NCBI RefSeq assembly: GCF_023634655.1
Contig: NZ_JAMKMS010000010.1
Coordinates: 107,244 to 171,243 of the forward strand
DNA: 64,000 nt
Origin: Vibrio methylphosphonaticus
Lineage (GTDB): Bacteria > Pseudomonadota > Gammaproteobacteria > Enterobacterales > Vibrionaceae
Direction of reading: 5' to 3'
Positions within the stretch are counted from its first letter, which is position 1, and every line of letters starts with the position of its first letter. Shown piece after piece: positions 61,598 to 64,000 of the stretch. The notes under the pieces are model-generated. The model saw nothing but the letters and a program-made list of their open reading frames with translations, was not told where the DNA came from and ran no database searches. Both the position numbers and the translations under genes were made by a program.

Positions 61598-63712
61598 TTA
61601 AGACACTTCAAACCGCCCCACTAATTGATCAAGTCTAGAAATAGCATTTTGCATCAGTGTTGTCCTTCGTGCGAGCTGTTGAGATTGATGTTGAAGTGTA
61701 TCTGTTGAATTCGCCGCTTTTTCCGCCGTTGTCGCATTGCTAGAACTCATGCTGGCAAGATCAGTGATCGCTTCAAATAGTGAGTTCACCGAAAGTTGCA
61801 GTTGTTCATTCTTATGCGAAGCATCGATGAGCTGAGAATTACTCTCCACATTTCGAATGCCTTGATGCATTGTACCCACTGCTTTTTCTGACTGTTGGCG
61901 TAATTGATTCATGAGTTGCCCAATATCCTGCGCCGCATTGGCGGTTCTATCCGCTAATACTCTCACTTCATCAGCCACCACAGAGAACCCTCGTCCGTGC
62001 TCACCAGCACGAGCCGCTTCAATCGCTGCATTGAGCGCCAACAAATTCGTCTGTGCTGTAATATCAGTAATGAGCGTCACGATATCGCCAATTTTTTCCA
62101 TTTCAGTATTCACATCATTCACACTGGTCGCCGACGCCTGTACGATCTGCTTAATTGACTCTGCGCTGTCTCGAGCTTTAACGTATTCACTTTGTGCATG
62201 CTCAACCGAGTCAGTCATCAATCCATGCATCTCATGCGCATTATCATTTGCTGACTGTATTTCGTTACCTTGCTTACCAGAAAGTTCAAGCAAGTGAGAA
62301 ATTGAATTGGCGGTGTCTTCACTTGAACTCGACAAACGTTGGCTGCAGCGGAACATCGACTCTGAAACCTTATTCACTTCTCGACTCGCATAAACTAGCT
62401 CAAGTACCACCGTTTCTAAATTATCGATAAAGCTGTTTGTCCACCGTCCCAGATCACCGGTTTCATCAGACTTGAATTTCGACGCGTCAAGTCGCTGTGT
62501 TAAATTGCCGTCTCCTTCAGCAAGGACTTTCATCACCCCTGTCATCTGCTCGAGACTTTTTACCAACGGTCTAGCGGTCAGTTGCTGGAACAACACGGTC
62601 ATTGCCAAAGCAAACACCAAGGATACACCCGCGCTCATATAAGCTGACCACGAAAGAAAATATTGCAATACAACAGGGAGAGACGTCACCAACAACACAG
62701 ATAGAAAAAAGTGCGACGTCAATCGTCTTGTCACAGAGCGATGACGATGCACTTCCTCTAAATCTGATTCACACATCATGCCCCATTTATCCATTGAGCC
62801 CGGCAACGAAAATGTGACACCTTTACCTATTACAGGGATATGTCGATAGTCTGAATAGCCGGGATAATCGACAAATAGATTACGTCCATGACGAATCGTC
62901 TCTCGTACCCCCGGATGCAGCTGATTCGTCGCTGGATCATTGAATATGACCTCAAATTCCGTGTGATTTCGTATTTTCACTTCTCCCCAGTCCGTAGAAA
63001 TGCCTTGTTTTAAATTTTCACCATGAGAAAACGTGGCATCTTCAAATCGAGACCGAGAAAGCGCTGAGCCTTGTGGGATACTTGGGTCAAATTTCGCCTC
63101 CACCATGAACAGGTAGTTATCACCTGATTCTGTGTAAATATGCCCGGCTTCACGTTGAATTAAATCGCCTAAAACATCGTTAGGCACTCGGCCACACAGT
63201 ACTTTCTTTTCGCCGTCACTAAGCAAGATGGGCTGATAGAACATCAGTGTTACGGCATCGTGAAATGTCGAGGAAGATGGACCAACAGCGGTGGTCACTG
63301 GATCAACATAAGGTCCATGTAAAAACGGTTGTGAGCGACCGAGATCGAGCGCTTTGGCTTGGGTAACTTTTTCATTGTTCTGAGGAAGATAGGTGGAATG
63401 TGAAACTCTGCCTTCGTCATTGACAACAAAGAGCTCAGAAAAGTCACGGCTTCGACTCAGCAGCAATGTTAAAGCTTCCGAGTATTCCTGCTCCGACTTT
63501 GATGACAAATAGAATGCCGCATCCTCCAGAAAGCGCCACTGATTATTTGCCCACGTCGTCAGGAGCTTGACTCGTGTCTCCGCAATACTTTCAAATGTTT
63601 GCTCCAGCTCTACCTGACGTCGTCGGTTTGCAAAACATGACATCTTCATAGCGACCTTGCCGGTTTTCCCTAACCACGGTAGCCAATGTCTTTCTGAATG
63701 AGTTAAATCCAT
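61598..63712 (-). CDS. Methyl-accepting chemotaxis protein with unusual topology
   Basis: This chemoreceptor is about 704 residues long. Residues 1-340 are a Cache-like sensor ('[20 protein letters not shown]', '[17 protein letters not shown]'). Two adjacent membrane helices follow (about 345-395), then a HAMP linker ('[23 protein letters not shown]') and the signalling domain with the CheA/CheW tip '[27 protein letters not shown]'. No N-terminal membrane helix is visible, so the sensor may be cytoplasmic. ATG 63712 follows AAAGGGAA; an upstream TTG is less likely. No C-terminal NWETF-type tether is present. Confidence 0.93.
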   Translation of the reverse strand: MDLTHSERHWLPWLGKTGKVAMKMSCFANRRRQVELEQTFESIAETRVKLLTTWANNQWRFLEDAAFYLSSKSEQEYSEALTLLLSRSRDFSELFVVNDEGRVSHSTYLPQNNEKVTQAKALDLGRSQPFLHGPYVDPVTTAVGPSSSTFHDAVTLMFYQPILLSDGEKKVLCGRVPNDVLGDLIQREAGHIYTESGDNYLFMVEAKFDPSIPQGSALSRSRFEDATFSHGENLKQGISTDWGEVKIRNHTEFEVIFNDPATNQLHPGVRETIRHGRNLFVDYPGYSDYRHIPVIGKGVTFSLPGSMDKWGMMCESDLEEVHRHRSVTRRLTSHFFLSVLLVTSLPVVLQYFLSWSAYMSAGVSLVFALAMTVLFQQLTARPLVKSLEQMTGVMKVLAEGDGNLTQRLDASKFKSDETGDLGRWTNSFIDNLETVVLELVYASREVNKVSESMFRCSQRLSSSSEDTANSISHLLELSGKQGNEIQSANDNAHEMHGLMTDSVEHAQSEYVKARDSAESIKQIVQASATSVNDVNTEMEKIGDIVTLITDITAQTNLLALNAAIEAARAGEHGRGFSVVADEVRVLADRTANAAQDIGQLMNQLRQQSEKAVGTMHQGIRNVESNSQLIDASHKNEQLQLSVNSLFEAITDLASMSSSNATTAEKAANSTDTLQHQSQQLARRTTLMQNAISRLDQLVGRFEVS

Positions 63713-64000
63713 GATCAATTCCCTTTAATTGCGATTTACTGACTACTTTGCAATTTACGTACCTAACTGAAATATATCGATTTTTTAGATAGAATAGAGA
63801 AAAAGGTGAGCTAAGGCACTAATCTGGGGAGTTTCATAGTCTCACGCGCACCAACAAAGTGCGAAGCGGGCACCATGTTGGCTCAAGAATCGCATTTGTT
63901 TATAACGACGAGTTCGACGAAACCCTTGTTACGACGATAAATTTAGCTAAACAGGACCTGTAATACTCCAGCAGTTCCAATAAACATACCTCCAATAAAC
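63713..64000. other. Right edge, no gene seen
   Basis: AT-rich sequence upstream of the chemoreceptor, probably holding its promoter. No complete or partial gene was recognised before the window ends. Confidence 0.4.

Overview
The window reads as chromosomal DNA of a marine gamma-proteobacterium, most likely a Vibrio or a close relative. The evidence is the gene content (DeoD, NagB, AhpC/AhpF, Ohr/OhrR, HopJ-family protein, DUF3010, RRM protein, KduD/KdgR/KdgK/Eda), the moderate GC content and the Vibrio kappa/K139-like lysogeny module at the left edge. No rRNA, tRNA or CRISPR array was seen.

1-8.0 kb: the lysogeny end of a P2/K139-type prophage that continues off the left edge. Leftward early genes (a cut hypothetical gene, CII, a 48-residue membrane peptide, Cox) diverge from a rightward operon with overlapping or nearly touching genes: cI, a membrane protein, an AbpA-like DUF4297/Cap4-type nuclease, an AbpB-like helicase and the integrase. 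The nuclease-helicase pair is AT-rich cargo and looks like an AbpAB-type anti-phage system, expressed in the lysogen from the repressor transcript.

8.0-17.7 kb: L,D-transpeptidase, photolyase, a MerR regulator and a TudS/YbgA-like protein form a leftward set. Then come deoD, an unfamiliar double-zinc-ribbon protein, an EamA exporter and a DUF3302/HlyD pair.

17.8-24.4 kb: a hexuronate catabolic regulon, with an RpiB-family isomerase, a ygjV gene broken by one in-frame TGA, kduD, divergent kdgR with a KdgR-like box, kdgK-eda and an MFS carrier. Together these turn unsaturated uronates into pyruvate and glyceraldehyde-3-phosphate. Short tandem repeat arrays lie upstream of both catabolic operons.

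24.4-50.5 kb: ordinary chromosomal genes. They include an EEP-family hydrolase, an AaaT-like acetyltransferase, periplasmic carbonic anhydrase, an SMP-30 protein with three 21-bp repeats in front, an MscS channel, a Nudix hydrolase, an iron alcohol dehydrogenase, SigZ, three EamA carriers (one with a candidate leader peptide and attenuator), a MocR regulator, an outer-membrane beta-barrel, LysR, ohrR/ohr, fasciclin, nagB, a RecQ with an extra C-terminal domain, SulP plus a universal stress protein, and DUF3010.

50.7-57.3 kb: a peroxide-defence block. ahpF and ahpC are followed 4.1 kb away by a second, almost identical ahpC. Each ahpC has its own OxyR-type box. Between the copies lie an AbiEi-like/Fic toxin-antitoxin-like pair, gene debris and a hopJ-family gene.

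57.9-64 kb: a YcaQ/AlkX-type glycosylase, a phosphoesterase, small hypotheticals, an RRM protein and a chemoreceptor lacking an N-terminal membrane anchor.

The window is unusually rich in intergenic short tandem repeats of 4, 5, 6, 7, 8, 15 and about 21 bp. Where a better ribosome-binding site or an ATG supported it, a start internal to the longest frame was chosen.
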